A stretch of 64,000 nucleotides of DNA, taken from Actinomyces sp. HMSC035G02 (GTDB lineage Bacteria > Actinomycetota > Actinomycetes > Actinomycetales > Actinomycetaceae). The position numbers and the translations under genes were made by a program. Below, piece by piece: positions 1 to 9,474 of this stretch (the first letter of the stretch is position 1; every line of letters starts with the position of its first letter). The notes beneath the pieces were generated by a model. The model saw nothing but the letters and a program-made list of their open reading frames with translations, searched no databases and was not told the origin of the DNA. The DNA lies in the NCBI GenBank assembly GCA_001838165.1, contig KV835914.1, forward strand, positions 1 through 64,000, written 5' to 3'.

Positions 1-478
1 GCCGACCACCCACGGTTACACCACTATGCGGGACACTACTCCCGCAGGATGTTACACACCAGATCTTGCCTACTCACACCGCGCCAGCAACACCAACTAC
101 TCGACCTGTTTGCCAGTCACGAGCACGTCACACTCGAGGTCACCTGGAGCGGCTATCAGAACATCATTGATACCTACCGTGCGCCCGACACGGCCGCGGG
201 TAAGGCCATGGTGCGAGCCGAAATCAACACGCTGACCTCCACGCGCGTACCGAGGGGTCTGACCGAGCTCATCACGCTGGGCAGGACACTCCAACGCCGA
301 GCCGGGGACATCCTGGCCTACTTCGGCCACCCCCACACCTCCAATGGCCCTACCGAAGTCATCAACGGACGCCACGAACACCTACGCGGCTCCGCCCCAG
401 GACTTGCCAAACCTCACCCACTACATCGCCCGATCACTCCTCGTAACCGGAGGATTCAGAAGCAAACTACACCGCTGA
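1..478 (+). pseudogene. ISL3-family transposase, C-terminal remnant with frameshift
   Basis: Reading frame 1 from the first base gives the C-terminal part of an ISL3-family DDE transposase: an LTPRQQ..LDLFASHEHVTLEVTW segment, then LTELITLGRTLQRRA and the family-typical end SNGPTEVINGRHEHLRGS. After about base 400 the homologous sequence (NLTHYIARSLLVTGGF) continues in the next frame and ends at a TGA at 476-478, so one base has been lost or gained near 400-410. The 5' part lies outside the window. The frameshift makes a functional transposase unlikely; it is best read as an IS scar at the edge of the defence island. Family assignment is from motif recognition only. Confidence 0.75.
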
Positions 479-575
479 TTCTGAAGAGCCGCCTAACGAA
501 GTATCGACAACACCAGCCTAAGCCTGCCCAATTACGAAGAGCCACCAAAAGCTCTAGCGACAAGAAAACTGACGT

Positions 576-3359
576 CTACTCATCCAGGGTGGCAGCCTCG
601 TAGAGTTTGAACAAATGAGCAATGAGCTTATCCTCATCCCGCCCAAAGTCCACACCATAAGCCCTTTCCACTGCAGCATCCAGGGCCCGATGTGCAGCAA
701 GCAGATCTACAGGCATCGATTCGGGATCATAGAGGGTTCCGAGTGAAACGGGAGCGTGAGCAGCTCTCACATCAATAACAGTCTGAGCACAAGCCTCGAT
801 TTCACACCTCAAATCATCATCGACGTTCGGCCAAACGAAGTTGTTGTAGACAACGACACTAGAGTAACGATAGTCACTCTTGAGTCGTCCACCAACTACC
901 CCTAGCCACAAAGCATGCATACGAGACGAAATGACACCAAAATGAAAGAGCGAGGCATGATAAACAACCATCACAGCATCACTACCAATATTATCCCCAT
1001 TAACGAAGGCAACAGGGAGATAGCGCCTACGCTGACTGGTCGTCCGAGGAATAATCAGATAACTATCCTCAACATGCGGAGTACGGAAGAACAGATGTGG
1101 CATCTCAGCAAACTTGCGAGTATCAGGACTCGAACTAAGAGAACGAAACGCCCGAACATTTTGAATTCTCTCTTGCAGCTCTGGAATAGCAGAATATTCA
1201 GACTCATCAATGTCACGCAACCAGAAACAATAACGAAAATCTCTATTTGATAAGAAATCTTTTCCGCCAACGAACCGACGAATCAGGTGAGCTTTATCAG
1301 GATAACGACTAACGAAGTCATCCCTTTCTGATGCGCTAAGCGTTAAGTATCCGCGATCTTTCGCCGTATTACCAAGGGAACAAATTGGGACATCACTCAA
1401 CGGGAACGATCGCGAGTCAATACACACGAAGGAACCCGCGAGCAAATACGGACTAATACTGTCAACCACATCATGACGCCCATCAGCATAGTAAAGGCGC
1501 TTTGGCAACACACTCTCACCGCAAGCGGAAAACCCGATAATTACACAGTGAACATGAGCTCGATCTGCAGACTCGTTATCCCAAATAAACGTACGATATG
1601 CAAAATTAATCTCAACAGCGAACCGCTGGCGAAGCGTGCCCCACAACGGAGATACTTGCTCCCCCTGAGTAACAGAATTAGTTGACACCAATGCACTATG
1701 AATACGAGGATTAAGACTCATCATCTGACAAGCCTTGTAGTACCAACCAGTCACATAATCAAGAGAATTTGACAGGCGTATCTTACCGAACAGATCAACA
1801 ATTTCCTGTTTCTGCGACGGAGAACAAAGCGAAGCTCCATAAAATGGCGGATTTCCAATAATATATGAACACTCCTCTGCCGAGAGAACCTCACTCCAGT
1901 CCATACGCAGCGCATTACCCTCGACTATGTTCGCAGACTCATTCAGCGGGAAATCATCATCTCCCACCTCATAAAACATGAGATTTTCGCCATTCGCTTT
2001 GAGTCGACTAATCCATAGCGCAGACTCTGCAACTTTAACTGCGAAGTCATTGATTTCGATTCCATAGAACTGGTTCAGGCTAACACGAAGACCTCGATCT
2101 TCATCATCACTGAAGCCCAGTTCAGTCTGCCCCTCCCGCAGCGCATTTAGAACAGCATCCTCGAGCTTTCGCAAACAAATGTAAGTCTCCGTGAGAAAAT
2201 TACCACTGCCACACGCGGGGTCAAAAAACTTGAGACTACAGAGCTTGGCATGGAACCGAGCCAGGGCATTTTTCTTCTTGCGGGGAGTTGCCCCTTCCTC
2301 ATCTCGAATAGCAGCAAACTCCGCCTTGAGTTTATCTAGAAACAGCGGGTCAATAACCTTATGAATGTTCTCTGGTGACGTATAGTGCATACCGCCGGAC
2401 CGCCGCGTTTCGGGATTCAGCGTACTCTCAAAAATACCGCCGAAGATCGTCGGTGAAATTTGAGACCAGTTCACCGGACGAGCTACCTTCTCAAGAAGGA
2501 ATTGCTTGGCCTCTTCCGTAAAGTTTGGAATTTCAGTATCTTCTCTAAACAAGCCGCCGTTGACGTACGGAAAAACCTTCACATCCGCGTCATAGGGGTC
2601 CCGCTTCTTTAAGTCCGTATCCAAGGCGACAAATAGTCTCCGTAGTGCCGTACGGAATTGACTCGCAGGAACATCCTTGAGGTAGTTATAGAAGGAATCT
2701 TTTTCAAAGAGGTCCGCATCTTCGCAGTAGAGGCAGAAGACGAGTCGAACACACAACACGTTTAGCGCATGCATTGACTCTTCACTATCGGGGTCAATAT
2801 ACCCTTCACGCATCATGTCATAGAGCTCTCCAATGAGCTCGCCAGCCCTAATTGAAACTTGCTTTTCTTTTTCAAGGCGACTATTGTCCGGATCCGTTAT
2901 AAAACTCATGTACTCGGGATGTTCAGCAAGTTCATCCAGCGTGAACTCAAAGGCATTATCCGCTAGCTGACTCTTACTCCACTTGTCTCGGTCGTAGACA
3001 CGGAAGATGCCAAAGTTGCATGTAACGACGAAGCGAGGCTGTTTCGGCCTAGGAAGTTCCTCGACATAGTCCAGCGCCTGCATGAGAGGCGTTTTCTTCT
3101 TCTTTTGCCTAACTTCATAATCGTCAAGGCTTACGCCGAAAGACTTCTGCTCGATGAGCACGTTAGCATCAGGAATCCACACATCAGCGAATCCTCCAGA
3201 AGGAAGATGATATTCGAACAGAACTTCATCTACATGTGGATACCCAATGGAACGAAGAGCTTGCAGCCAGAACTGCTGCGTTTCACCTTTTTCATAGCCC
3301 CTGCCACGCCAGCGTTCAGCGAACTCACGCAGTTCTTTCTTACCGTAAACCACAGCCAT
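576..3359 (-). CDS. MmeI-like type IIL restriction-modification enzyme (fused endonuclease/methyltransferase)
   Basis: 927 residues, close to the length of MmeI. The N-terminus carries a PD-(D/E)xK nuclease signature: D59 in GFADVW and E70-Q-K72 in LIEQK. A helical spacer follows, then a class I SAM-dependent DNA methyltransferase with motif I DPACGSGNF near residue 379 and motif IV NPPFYG near residue 501, the signature of amino (adenine-N6) methylation. The C-terminal third would be the target-recognition region. In this family one polypeptide both cuts and modifies, with no separate S subunit. The ATG at 3359 follows GGAAGGAT. The gene is more AT-rich than the chromosome around it and sits beside an IS remnant and Gabija-like genes, indicating horizontal acquisition. 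All catalytic motifs are present, so it is probably active; the recognition sequence cannot be read from the protein. Confidence 0.85.
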   Translation of the reverse strand: MAVVYGKKELREFAERWRGRGYEKGETQQFWLQALRSIGYPHVDEVLFEYHLPSGGFADVWIPDANVLIEQKSFGVSLDDYEVRQKKKKTPLMQALDYVEELPRPKQPRFVVTCNFGIFRVYDRDKWSKSQLADNAFEFTLDELAEHPEYMSFITDPDNSRLEKEKQVSIRAGELIGELYDMMREGYIDPDSEESMHALNVLCVRLVFCLYCEDADLFEKDSFYNYLKDVPASQFRTALRRLFVALDTDLKKRDPYDADVKVFPYVNGGLFREDTEIPNFTEEAKQFLLEKVARPVNWSQISPTIFGGIFESTLNPETRRSGGMHYTSPENIHKVIDPLFLDKLKAEFAAIRDEEGATPRKKKNALARFHAKLCSLKFFDPACGSGNFLTETYICLRKLEDAVLNALREGQTELGFSDDEDRGLRVSLNQFYGIEINDFAVKVAESALWISRLKANGENLMFYEVGDDDFPLNESANIVEGNALRMDWSEVLSAEECSYIIGNPPFYGASLCSPSQKQEIVDLFGKIRLSNSLDYVTGWYYKACQMMSLNPRIHSALVSTNSVTQGEQVSPLWGTLRQRFAVEINFAYRTFIWDNESADRAHVHCVIIGFSACGESVLPKRLYYADGRHDVVDSISPYLLAGSFVCIDSRSFPLSDVPICSLGNTAKDRGYLTLSASERDDFVSRYPDKAHLIRRFVGGKDFLSNRDFRYCFWLRDIDESEYSAIPELQERIQNVRAFRSLSSSPDTRKFAEMPHLFFRTPHVEDSYLIIPRTTSQRRRYLPVAFVNGDNIGSDAVMVVYHASLFHFGVISSRMHALWLGVVGGRLKSDYRYSSVVVYNNFVWPNVDDDLRCEIEACAQTVIDVRAAHAPVSLGTLYDPESMPVDLLAAHRALDAAVERAYGVDFGRDEDKLIAHLFKLYEAATLDE

Positions 3360-3889
3360 ATCCTTCCATATCTTCGCTTGTATTCAGGCCAGCTGCGCCC
3401 TGCAGGCCGAAGCCGTTCAACGTTCAGCTGCCGAGCACGCGTTTCTTCTTTGAACCTACCGACGCAGTCTTATCGGTCGTCATCACGTTCTCTTCTAACC
3501 ATAGCTCTTCGACACAAGGTTGCGGTGTATACACACCACCCACTTCGAGTTAGGGAGCTATTGATACATATGTGGCACTGGGCTAGTAGCGCAGAGCATA
3601 GAGCAGGGACATGCCTCGGTGTGTGTCACGCACGCGTGTCAGACATCAAGGCATGCCCCGATTTACCGCAGAATCATGCGGTTTTTGTTGTGGAGCTCAG
3701 GGGGCACGTGTCGAACTTGTCGTGTTCCGCTCACATCTGATTCTGCGCTCCAGTCCTTCACTAGCTGCGTAAGGCAACGGGCATCAAATTGGTGATTTCG
3801 CCGCCCAAGCGAGGTCGAGTAGGTCGTGGCCAGCAGTCTCGGGGATACCGATATCGGCTGTCGCCGCTGGACATCATCAGACGGGAGGC
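3360..3889. other. 530-bp gap without a convincing gene
   Basis: The restriction gene and the next gene are both on the minus strand. I see no coding sequence with recognisable protein similarity in any frame here. It holds the upstream region of the restriction gene and an isolated plus-strand terminator-like hairpin (next entry). It may be the eroded remains of an earlier island gene. Confidence 0.5.
3665..3686 (+). terminator. Orphan rho-independent terminator-like hairpin
   Basis: ACCGCA (3665-3670), loop GAATCA, TGCGGT (3677-3682) followed by a T run (3682-3686). No intact plus-strand gene ends just upstream, so this may be the surviving terminator of a deleted gene. Confidence 0.5.
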
Positions 3890-4927
3890 CTATTGGGATG
3901 TCTCTTCTCCGGAAGTCACGTCACCATAATCTTCAGGCGGGGTCAACAGTCCGTTCTCGTCGCGGACCATCACAAAGCTTATTTCACTGGTGTATCGCTG
4001 ATCTTCCGGCAAAGACTGGCTCGCGTTCCGGGCGTCGTAGGCAAAGTCTCTGCGTCCCAGCCGAATCGCCGACTCCACCACGAACTGGCGACAACGGCGG
4101 AAGACATCGTCGGAAAGGTCAGACCCGGGACGCCAGTAGAACATCGCCTGCCCACCCGATAGCATCCAGACCGCTGGCGTATATGCCAAGAAGAACGTGT
4201 ACTCTTGGACGTCGATTCCCAGAACGAGAATTTTCACCCAACTATCCAAGTTCTCCAACCACTCGAATGTCTTCTCTCCAACCCTCCCACCATGATCTCG
4301 GATATCGAAAACTGAAGGAAGCAGGCTCGGCTTTGTCGTAATGAGAGGCGTTCCCGGGTAGTAGCTCTTACTTTGCTGGTACCCCTGCACCAGCGTCTCG
4401 AAGCCGAGGCGCAGGTACTGAAAAGCGAGCGTGCGTTCTTCGGCTGCGCCAGAGCTGCAGTCATCCGCTCGGCGTATGTACTCACACACCTTGGGATCAC
4501 GCACAAAGCCGAGCAGTGACACTTCGGCGAACGCGGTGTCGAGCCCTTGCTCGGCTGCGTCAGCGAGGAAGTTGAGTCCGTTCGCGATGTGTCTGCCGAT
4601 CGTCTGCTTGTTGCTTTGATTGCCGTGGTGTTTGAAACCGACACGGGCGTTGTTCAGAGCAATCATCGCACTGCGATGGCCGGACAGGTCACCGCCCTGA
4701 GTTTTTATTCGAGCGCTGACGGTGTCAAACAGCTTCGCGAAGTCCTTGCTCGAAGTGGCCACTTGATGGGCCTCCGCGATAAGGCTCAGCATCGACTCGA
4801 CTGCATCATGGATGGTCGAGATGCTTACCGCGTTGAGCGGCTCCGGCTCCTTCGCTTGGTTTTCTGCAAGATCAGACTGGTATCTAACGAGGCTCAGCCA
4901 CTCGACGTGTTCCCGCTTCAATTCCAT
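3890..4927 (-). CDS. Unrecognised island protein with a HEPN-like RxxxxH motif
   Basis: 345 residues. I do not recognise the family with certainty. The N-terminal half is predicted helical, and residues 92-103 read NNARVGFKHHGN, giving R95-x4-H100, the spacing of the catalytic motif of HEPN RNases found in many toxins and abortive-infection proteins. The C-terminal half is a mixed soluble domain with no motif I can name. I chose the ATG at 4927 because AAGGAG stands six bases upstream. The frame stays open further upstream (to 5236) and includes a hydrophobic stretch (YYCLQRVLAAVLALLLL), so a longer membrane-anchored form cannot be excluded. It sits between a type IIL restriction gene and Gabija-like genes, which supports a defence role by context only. 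Confidence 0.5.
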   Translation of the reverse strand: MELKREHVEWLSLVRYQSDLAENQAKEPEPLNAVSISTIHDAVESMLSLIAEAHQVATSSKDFAKLFDTVSARIKTQGGDLSGHRSAMIALNNARVGFKHHGNQSNKQTIGRHIANGLNFLADAAEQGLDTAFAEVSLLGFVRDPKVCEYIRRADDCSSGAAEERTLAFQYLRLGFETLVQGYQQSKSYYPGTPLITTKPSLLPSVFDIRDHGGRVGEKTFEWLENLDSWVKILVLGIDVQEYTFFLAYTPAVWMLSGGQAMFYWRPGSDLSDDVFRRCRQFVVESAIRLGRRDFAYDARNASQSLPEDQRYTSEISFVMVRDENGLLTPPEDYGDVTSGEETSQ

Positions 4928-5268
4928 GTGAGTCTCCTTCCCTACGACCAGACTACTTAACAACAGGAGTGCCAAGACCGCAGCGAGGACCCTCTGGAGG
5001 CAATAATACAGGGGCAGTGTTGAGCTATCCCCCTGCTCAATCATCTGCTGTTTGCGACCGTAGCACACGCACCGTAACGCTAGGCGAACAGCAGTTCTGC
5101 TCGTATACGAGGAGAACCGAGAAGAGCGCTGCAAACGTGCCATTAAGACCAAAAGCGCTAGACTGGGTGTGCCCTGTTCGCCATCGGGTTTCATAGTGGG
5201 GATGCGAGCAGAGAAAAAGAACCCCGATCCCCTCATCAGGCACTGGGGTCAGGCTAGAAGTCAACAGC

Positions 5269-5562
5269 TCAGGAAGACGAAGACCTCGCCATCCGGGGCA
5301 TTAAGCACGTCATAGTCGAAGCGAGGCTCGCGCTAAGATACGCCCTCATTGAAATAACGCATATCCTCGTCAGGCCAGTTCCGCTGCATCTCCTCGATCT
5401 CGTCGGAGAGGTAGTCCCGGCAGGACGGTCAGCAACTCCAGTAGCGATCCTCGAACGAGCTCGGGTCCGGGAGGTCGTCGGAGTCGAGAATACATGAGCC
5501 ATTCTCGGTCCTGGCCAGCAGTGCAGGTCACTGCGCTTCTCCAACCTCATCGAACAGCTCAC
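5269..5562 (-). pseudogene. Degraded gene with two in-frame stops
   Basis: On the minus strand one frame reads as acidic protein-like sequence (SCILDSDDLPDPSSFEDRYW, then LSDEIEEMQRNWPDEDMRYF, then REPRFDYDVLNAPDGEVFVF) interrupted by a TGA and a TAG. This composition does not look random, so it is probably the decayed end of a small acidic protein. The upstream part (5563-5744) shows no continuous frame. I cannot name the family. Confidence 0.4.
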
Positions 5563-5744
5563 CCCACTGTAAGGCGGTCAAGGGGGGGACTTCTCGCCAG
5601 TTCCCTGTGTGAAACCCTCGATGTTATTCAACGATCCCGTGAACTCGTCTACCGAACGCAACCACGCCATTCTCCAATAAACTCGGGCTAGCCTGGCGTA
5701 TCTTACGTTTCCACCTGTCCCGCGCAAGGTCCTACACAGATCCG

Positions 5745-7406
5745 CTAATTCTGATTGGCGTAGCCTAGGAACTCCTGCATCGGATGGCGTTGCTCTTCCC
5801 ATCTGGACAGCACTCCCGCCGGACGAGGGCGTCGCTGCGTATGGGTCAAGACCAATTCGTTCTTGGCCCTTGAGATCGCCACGAAGAACTCCGACCGGCG
5901 GTCTTTGATTTTGTCTTTTCCCCAGAAGAGCTGGCTCTCGACACCGAAGACCACGACCTTCTCGAACTCGAGTCCCTTGCTCTTATGAATCGTAAGGATC
6001 CGGACAGCATCCTCTTCAGAAAGCCGCACCATAGCCGCTACGGGATCACCATCCTTGTCGAGCTCTTGCTTGAACACGGCGATGGTATCCGCAATGACTT
6101 CCTCGAGCCGCTGCCCACGCTGGTATTCGGGCGACAGGGCATGCAGGACCGGCAAGGTAATCATCTCCAGGAACTCAGCGATGGTTCTCTCCCAATCTGC
6201 CGGATTCGACCGCGCCGGCCACCCCTCTCGGAATTGCTCGCGCCTCGCCGCCAAAAAACGAGTCATAGCTCTAGAATTACGCAACGCTTTCTCCTCTGCC
6301 AGGCTGCGGGGGATGCACCTCCGCATAAGGTCCTCGTAGGCAGTTGAACTGCGATCATCGGCCACCACCCGGATGAGATTCAGGATCAAAGCGGCTACTG
6401 GCTCAGCCGTCAGATCCTGATAGCACTGCTCGTTACGCGACGCGATGCCAAGACCGTTCAGTTCACCGATCAGCAGTTGGCACACTAGCTCTGGCTGCTG
6501 ACGTACCAAAATGGCAATCTCGCTCGCCGGAACTCCTGCGTCGAGCCAGACCTTGATTCGACGTGCGATCTCCACTGCCTCATCCATGGATGAGGCGAAA
6601 GGTAGAACTTTGATCGAGCCTTCGTTGCCTGAAAGCTCTCCAAGTGGCACCGCGCCTTGTGGATCCATCACCTGAACCATGCGGTTCTGCATTCGGCGCA
6701 GCGCCGGGGCGGAGCGATGGTTCTGGTACAAAGTCAGAGCTTGAGCGTGGAAGTCCGTGGCGAAGGTTTGCATGATCCCGTCCAGTGCATCTGCCCAGCC
6801 CATGATACGTTGCTTGGTGTCACCGACAGCCGTGAGAATGGTGTTACTGCCGAGGAATGCTTCCTTGAGTAACAAGTACTGGTCGCCTGTGGCGTCCTGG
6901 AACTCATCGAGGAAGACATGGGTGTACGTTTGTTGGATCACGTTTCGCGCGTACGGACTCTTCTGTAGGATTTCGAGTGCTAACGGCACCATCTGCTTGA
7001 AGGTTATCTGTTTGCGGGGAACATGCTTTTCGCCAATCGTATAGTCCGGATCGAGGGACTTCGCCCCCGTCAACACGGGGCGGTAGTTGTCGATGATCCG
7101 CTTGGCGAACGCGTGGAAGGTAAGACTGTCGAATCGTAAGGCAAGTTGTTCGCCGCACCGCAGAAGAACGCGATCACGAATGTTCCGCGCCGCATCCACC
7201 TTGAACGAGATCGCCAGTATCCGATACGGATAGCGACAGGTACCTGTCGTCAACAAGAATTGCGCCCGCTGGGACAGCAGTTCAGTCTTCCCCGCTCCAG
7301 GACCGGCAGCCACAACGACATTAGACACCAACTGCTTGACTGCCCGTATGGCATTTGGCTCCAGCGTGATGCCGTCTGTCGGTTTCCAGTCCTCTGGTCG
7401 GATCAT
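5745..7406 (-). CDS. gajB: UvrD/PcrA-like helicase, Gabija GajB-like
   Basis: 553 residues, superfamily 1 helicase. Motifs: Walker A GPGAGKT (residues 35-41), Walker B with DEFQD (167-171), GDTKQRIMGW (195-204), motif V ILTIHKSKGLEFE and motif VI FFVAISRAKNEL near the C-terminus. The ATG overlaps the stop of the upstream OLD-nuclease gene by four bases (ATGA), so the two are translated as one operon in the order nuclease then helicase. That order and pairing are diagnostic of the Gabija anti-phage system, in which GajB, the helicase-like subunit, assembles with the GajA nuclease. The protein is somewhat longer than the founding GajB. A housekeeping PcrA is unlikely because of its shorter length and island context. 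Confidence 0.85.
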   Translation of the reverse strand: MIRPEDWKPTDGITLEPNAIRAVKQLVSNVVVAAGPGAGKTELLSQRAQFLLTTGTCRYPYRILAISFKVDAARNIRDRVLLRCGEQLALRFDSLTFHAFAKRIIDNYRPVLTGAKSLDPDYTIGEKHVPRKQITFKQMVPLALEILQKSPYARNVIQQTYTHVFLDEFQDATGDQYLLLKEAFLGSNTILTAVGDTKQRIMGWADALDGIMQTFATDFHAQALTLYQNHRSAPALRRMQNRMVQVMDPQGAVPLGELSGNEGSIKVLPFASSMDEAVEIARRIKVWLDAGVPASEIAILVRQQPELVCQLLIGELNGLGIASRNEQCYQDLTAEPVAALILNLIRVVADDRSSTAYEDLMRRCIPRSLAEEKALRNSRAMTRFLAARREQFREGWPARSNPADWERTIAEFLEMITLPVLHALSPEYQRGQRLEEVIADTIAVFKQELDKDGDPVAAMVRLSEEDAVRILTIHKSKGLEFEKVVVFGVESQLFWGKDKIKDRRSEFFVAISRAKNELVLTHTQRRPRPAGVLSRWEEQRHPMQEFLGYANQN

Positions 7407-9316
7407 TCTGGGATCGATTCCAGCCGTTGCCGAATGGCCTCCACCAACCGCTGAAGCGGCCCCGGCAGGGTCTCAAGCAGCTCTTCGTCTGTAAGCTCAG
7501 ACATGGCAGCGATGTGACTGGCTGGTTTGCTGCCCCTCTTGAACTGCCGCATATACTCATCAAAGAGTTGAAGGTAGCCGTCGTCGAATCGGTCCGCGTT
7601 AGCACGCGCCTTGCCAAGAACTGCCTCCTTAGTGGCCTCCTCTGGAGTCATCGTGGTGACGTTGTACGCATCGGGGTAGGCCTCCAACAGCATTAGGTCG
7701 AGGTCGAGCGGGTATGAGAAGAAAAGGCCATGATCCTCCAGCACTCTGAGCAAACGCGTGTCGTCAAATCGCGGGAAGTCACAATTCTCATTCCAGGCTG
7801 GAATATCGTCGATATCCTCGCCCTTGATCGCGTCAGGTCGGAACTTGTTCAGTTGTTTGGCGGCATAACTCACCCTCCCCCAACCACCCTGGTAACGCCC
7901 GCAGTCAAGGTCGAGCAGCGTGATGTACGGAATCCCTAGCTGCTCAAGCAGGCGCCAGAAATGATTGACATGACGACCACCGAGTGGGACAACCGACACT
8001 GAAACATCATCCTCAGAAATGCCAGTAGCAGTGAAAACCCGCGGGAGAACAATCTGCTCACTATCACCCTCGACCAAGACAACGAGACGAGAGAAGTAGA
8101 GCTCAGGGTAGGCCAGCACAGCTTCGCGCACGTACTTTGCTGCCTCGCCAGTGGCGGGAGGCAGCACGATCGTGTGGACTGTCGTTGTGCGGTCCTCAGC
8201 CAACCGCAGGAACCGGATGTCTTCCGGCTCGGCACGGTGCAATAACGCTGGGGCATGCGTCGCAACGACACCCTGCACGTCCTTCTTGTCGCATGCCTCC
8301 CGGAGCTGCCGGATGATCCGGCCAAGGTATTGCGGAGCTAGGCTATTCTCCGGTTCTTCAAGCGCGATAACCATGTGAACTGGTGGCCGCAGCTTGTTGG
8401 GATCAAAGGCAGGTTCCTTGTCACCCAACACCTTACGCGTGACCCCTTGCCATGCCAGGACGAGCGAGATATACAGCAGTGACTTCTGACCGTCACTGAG
8501 TCGTTCAAAGCCGACCACGTCATCTACCGGCCCCGGTGTGAAGGTGACCGTCAGCTGACGCAACACACCCTCAATCTCGCCGCGTCCGAAGGCAATGGTC
8601 GGCTCCTTGAAGAACGCCCCCTTATGCAGAACAGCCCAAGCTCGCTGGATCTCGAAACTGATATCGGTTACGGCATCGTTGTTAGCCATCGAGGTGGAGA
8701 TTTCTTCCATCAAACGCGCCATACTGGATCGCTCTTGCGTCCAGTCGGCAGCTCGAAGCATCCGCCCGAGAAGAGAGGCGGTCGTGTACGCGATGTGGTC
8801 AAGGGGGTCACGGCGTGCCGGCAGATAGTGCACCTCGATGGCTGCCCGGTCATGGCGCGACATGTTCGATCGCTTAGTCGGCTCGCCGTGATCATCGACT
8901 TGGGTGATGTATTCGATTCTCTCGTCAATGTATCCGTCAGAGTCAAGGACTGCCGTAAGGCGGACTCGAATGCGAGGAAGTTCGCCTGGCACCTCTATCG
9001 CCATGTGGGCGCAGAAGGGCGGAATCAACGGATGCTTTTCACCCTCGTCGACTGTCTCCTCAAACTCGATGTCGACCTCAATCCAGAGCTCGTTATCTAC
9101 CGGATCTCGGCCGACAGTCGCAGGGACATGGAAGTCCTCAAATTGTACATGGCGGAGCGCAGGCGACGGACTGAAAAGCCGAGCTAGCGCGACAAGAGCA
9201 ACTGTTTTGCCTGCACCGTTCGGGCCGAGGAGGAACGTGAGCTGGTTGAGCTTGATCTCGACTGGATCTGGCCCGAACGACTGGAAGTTCTTGAGCCGAA
9301 GTGTACGGATTCTCAT
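7403..9316 (-). CDS. gajA: OLD-family ATPase/TOPRIM nuclease, Gabija GajA-like
   Basis: 637 residues. The N-terminal ABC-type ATPase shows Walker A GPNGAGKT (31-38), signature LSDGQKS, Walker B IALEEPENSLAP and the H-loop THAPALL. The C-terminal TOPRIM nuclease domain shows the catalytic glutamate in LVVLVEGDSEQIVLPR and the acidic pair in LLDLDCGR. This is the class 2 OLD architecture; with the overlapping UvrD-like gene it makes a Gabija module, whose GajA subunit nicks DNA when nucleotide pools fall during phage replication. The ATG at 9316 has AAGGAG upstream at a long spacing (13 bases), so initiation may be modest. A TAGAAT box at 9385-9390 on the minus strand is a possible -10. All nuclease and ATPase motifs are intact. 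Confidence 0.85.
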   Translation of the reverse strand: MRIRTLRLKNFQSFGPDPVEIKLNQLTFLLGPNGAGKTVALVALARLFSPSPALRHVQFEDFHVPATVGRDPVDNELWIEVDIEFEETVDEGEKHPLIPPFCAHMAIEVPGELPRIRVRLTAVLDSDGYIDERIEYITQVDDHGEPTKRSNMSRHDRAAIEVHYLPARRDPLDHIAYTTASLLGRMLRAADWTQERSSMARLMEEISTSMANNDAVTDISFEIQRAWAVLHKGAFFKEPTIAFGRGEIEGVLRQLTVTFTPGPVDDVVGFERLSDGQKSLLYISLVLAWQGVTRKVLGDKEPAFDPNKLRPPVHMVIALEEPENSLAPQYLGRIIRQLREACDKKDVQGVVATHAPALLHRAEPEDIRFLRLAEDRTTTVHTIVLPPATGEAAKYVREAVLAYPELYFSRLVVLVEGDSEQIVLPRVFTATGISEDDVSVSVVPLGGRHVNHFWRLLEQLGIPYITLLDLDCGRYQGGWGRVSYAAKQLNKFRPDAIKGEDIDDIPAWNENCDFPRFDDTRLLRVLEDHGLFFSYPLDLDLMLLEAYPDAYNVTTMTPEEATKEAVLGKARANADRFDDGYLQLFDEYMRQFKRGSKPASHIAAMSELTDEELLETLPGPLQRLVEAIRQRLESIPE

Positions 9317-9474
9317 GGAAGGTTGGGAACTCCTTGGTTGTCCGCCCAGTGTGGGCTCAATTTGAACGTGCTCGTGTCCACTCTATTCTAGTTCCGACGA
9401 TTGACTCGAATAGGATGGACACACTGCCAACTGACAGTTTCCATCTATGTGATCTCCGCGTGGACGAGCAGGTG

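Noticed and set aside
3105..3740. Plus-strand frame antisense to the 5' end of the restriction gene and running into the gap.
   Set aside because: It overlaps the conserved nuclease domain on the other strand and its sequence has no protein-like composition.
4928..5236. N-terminal extension with a hydrophobic helix for the HEPN-like gene.
   Set aside because: A clear AAGGAG site precedes the ATG at 4,927 and the upstream segment shows no family-like start; kept only as an alternative.
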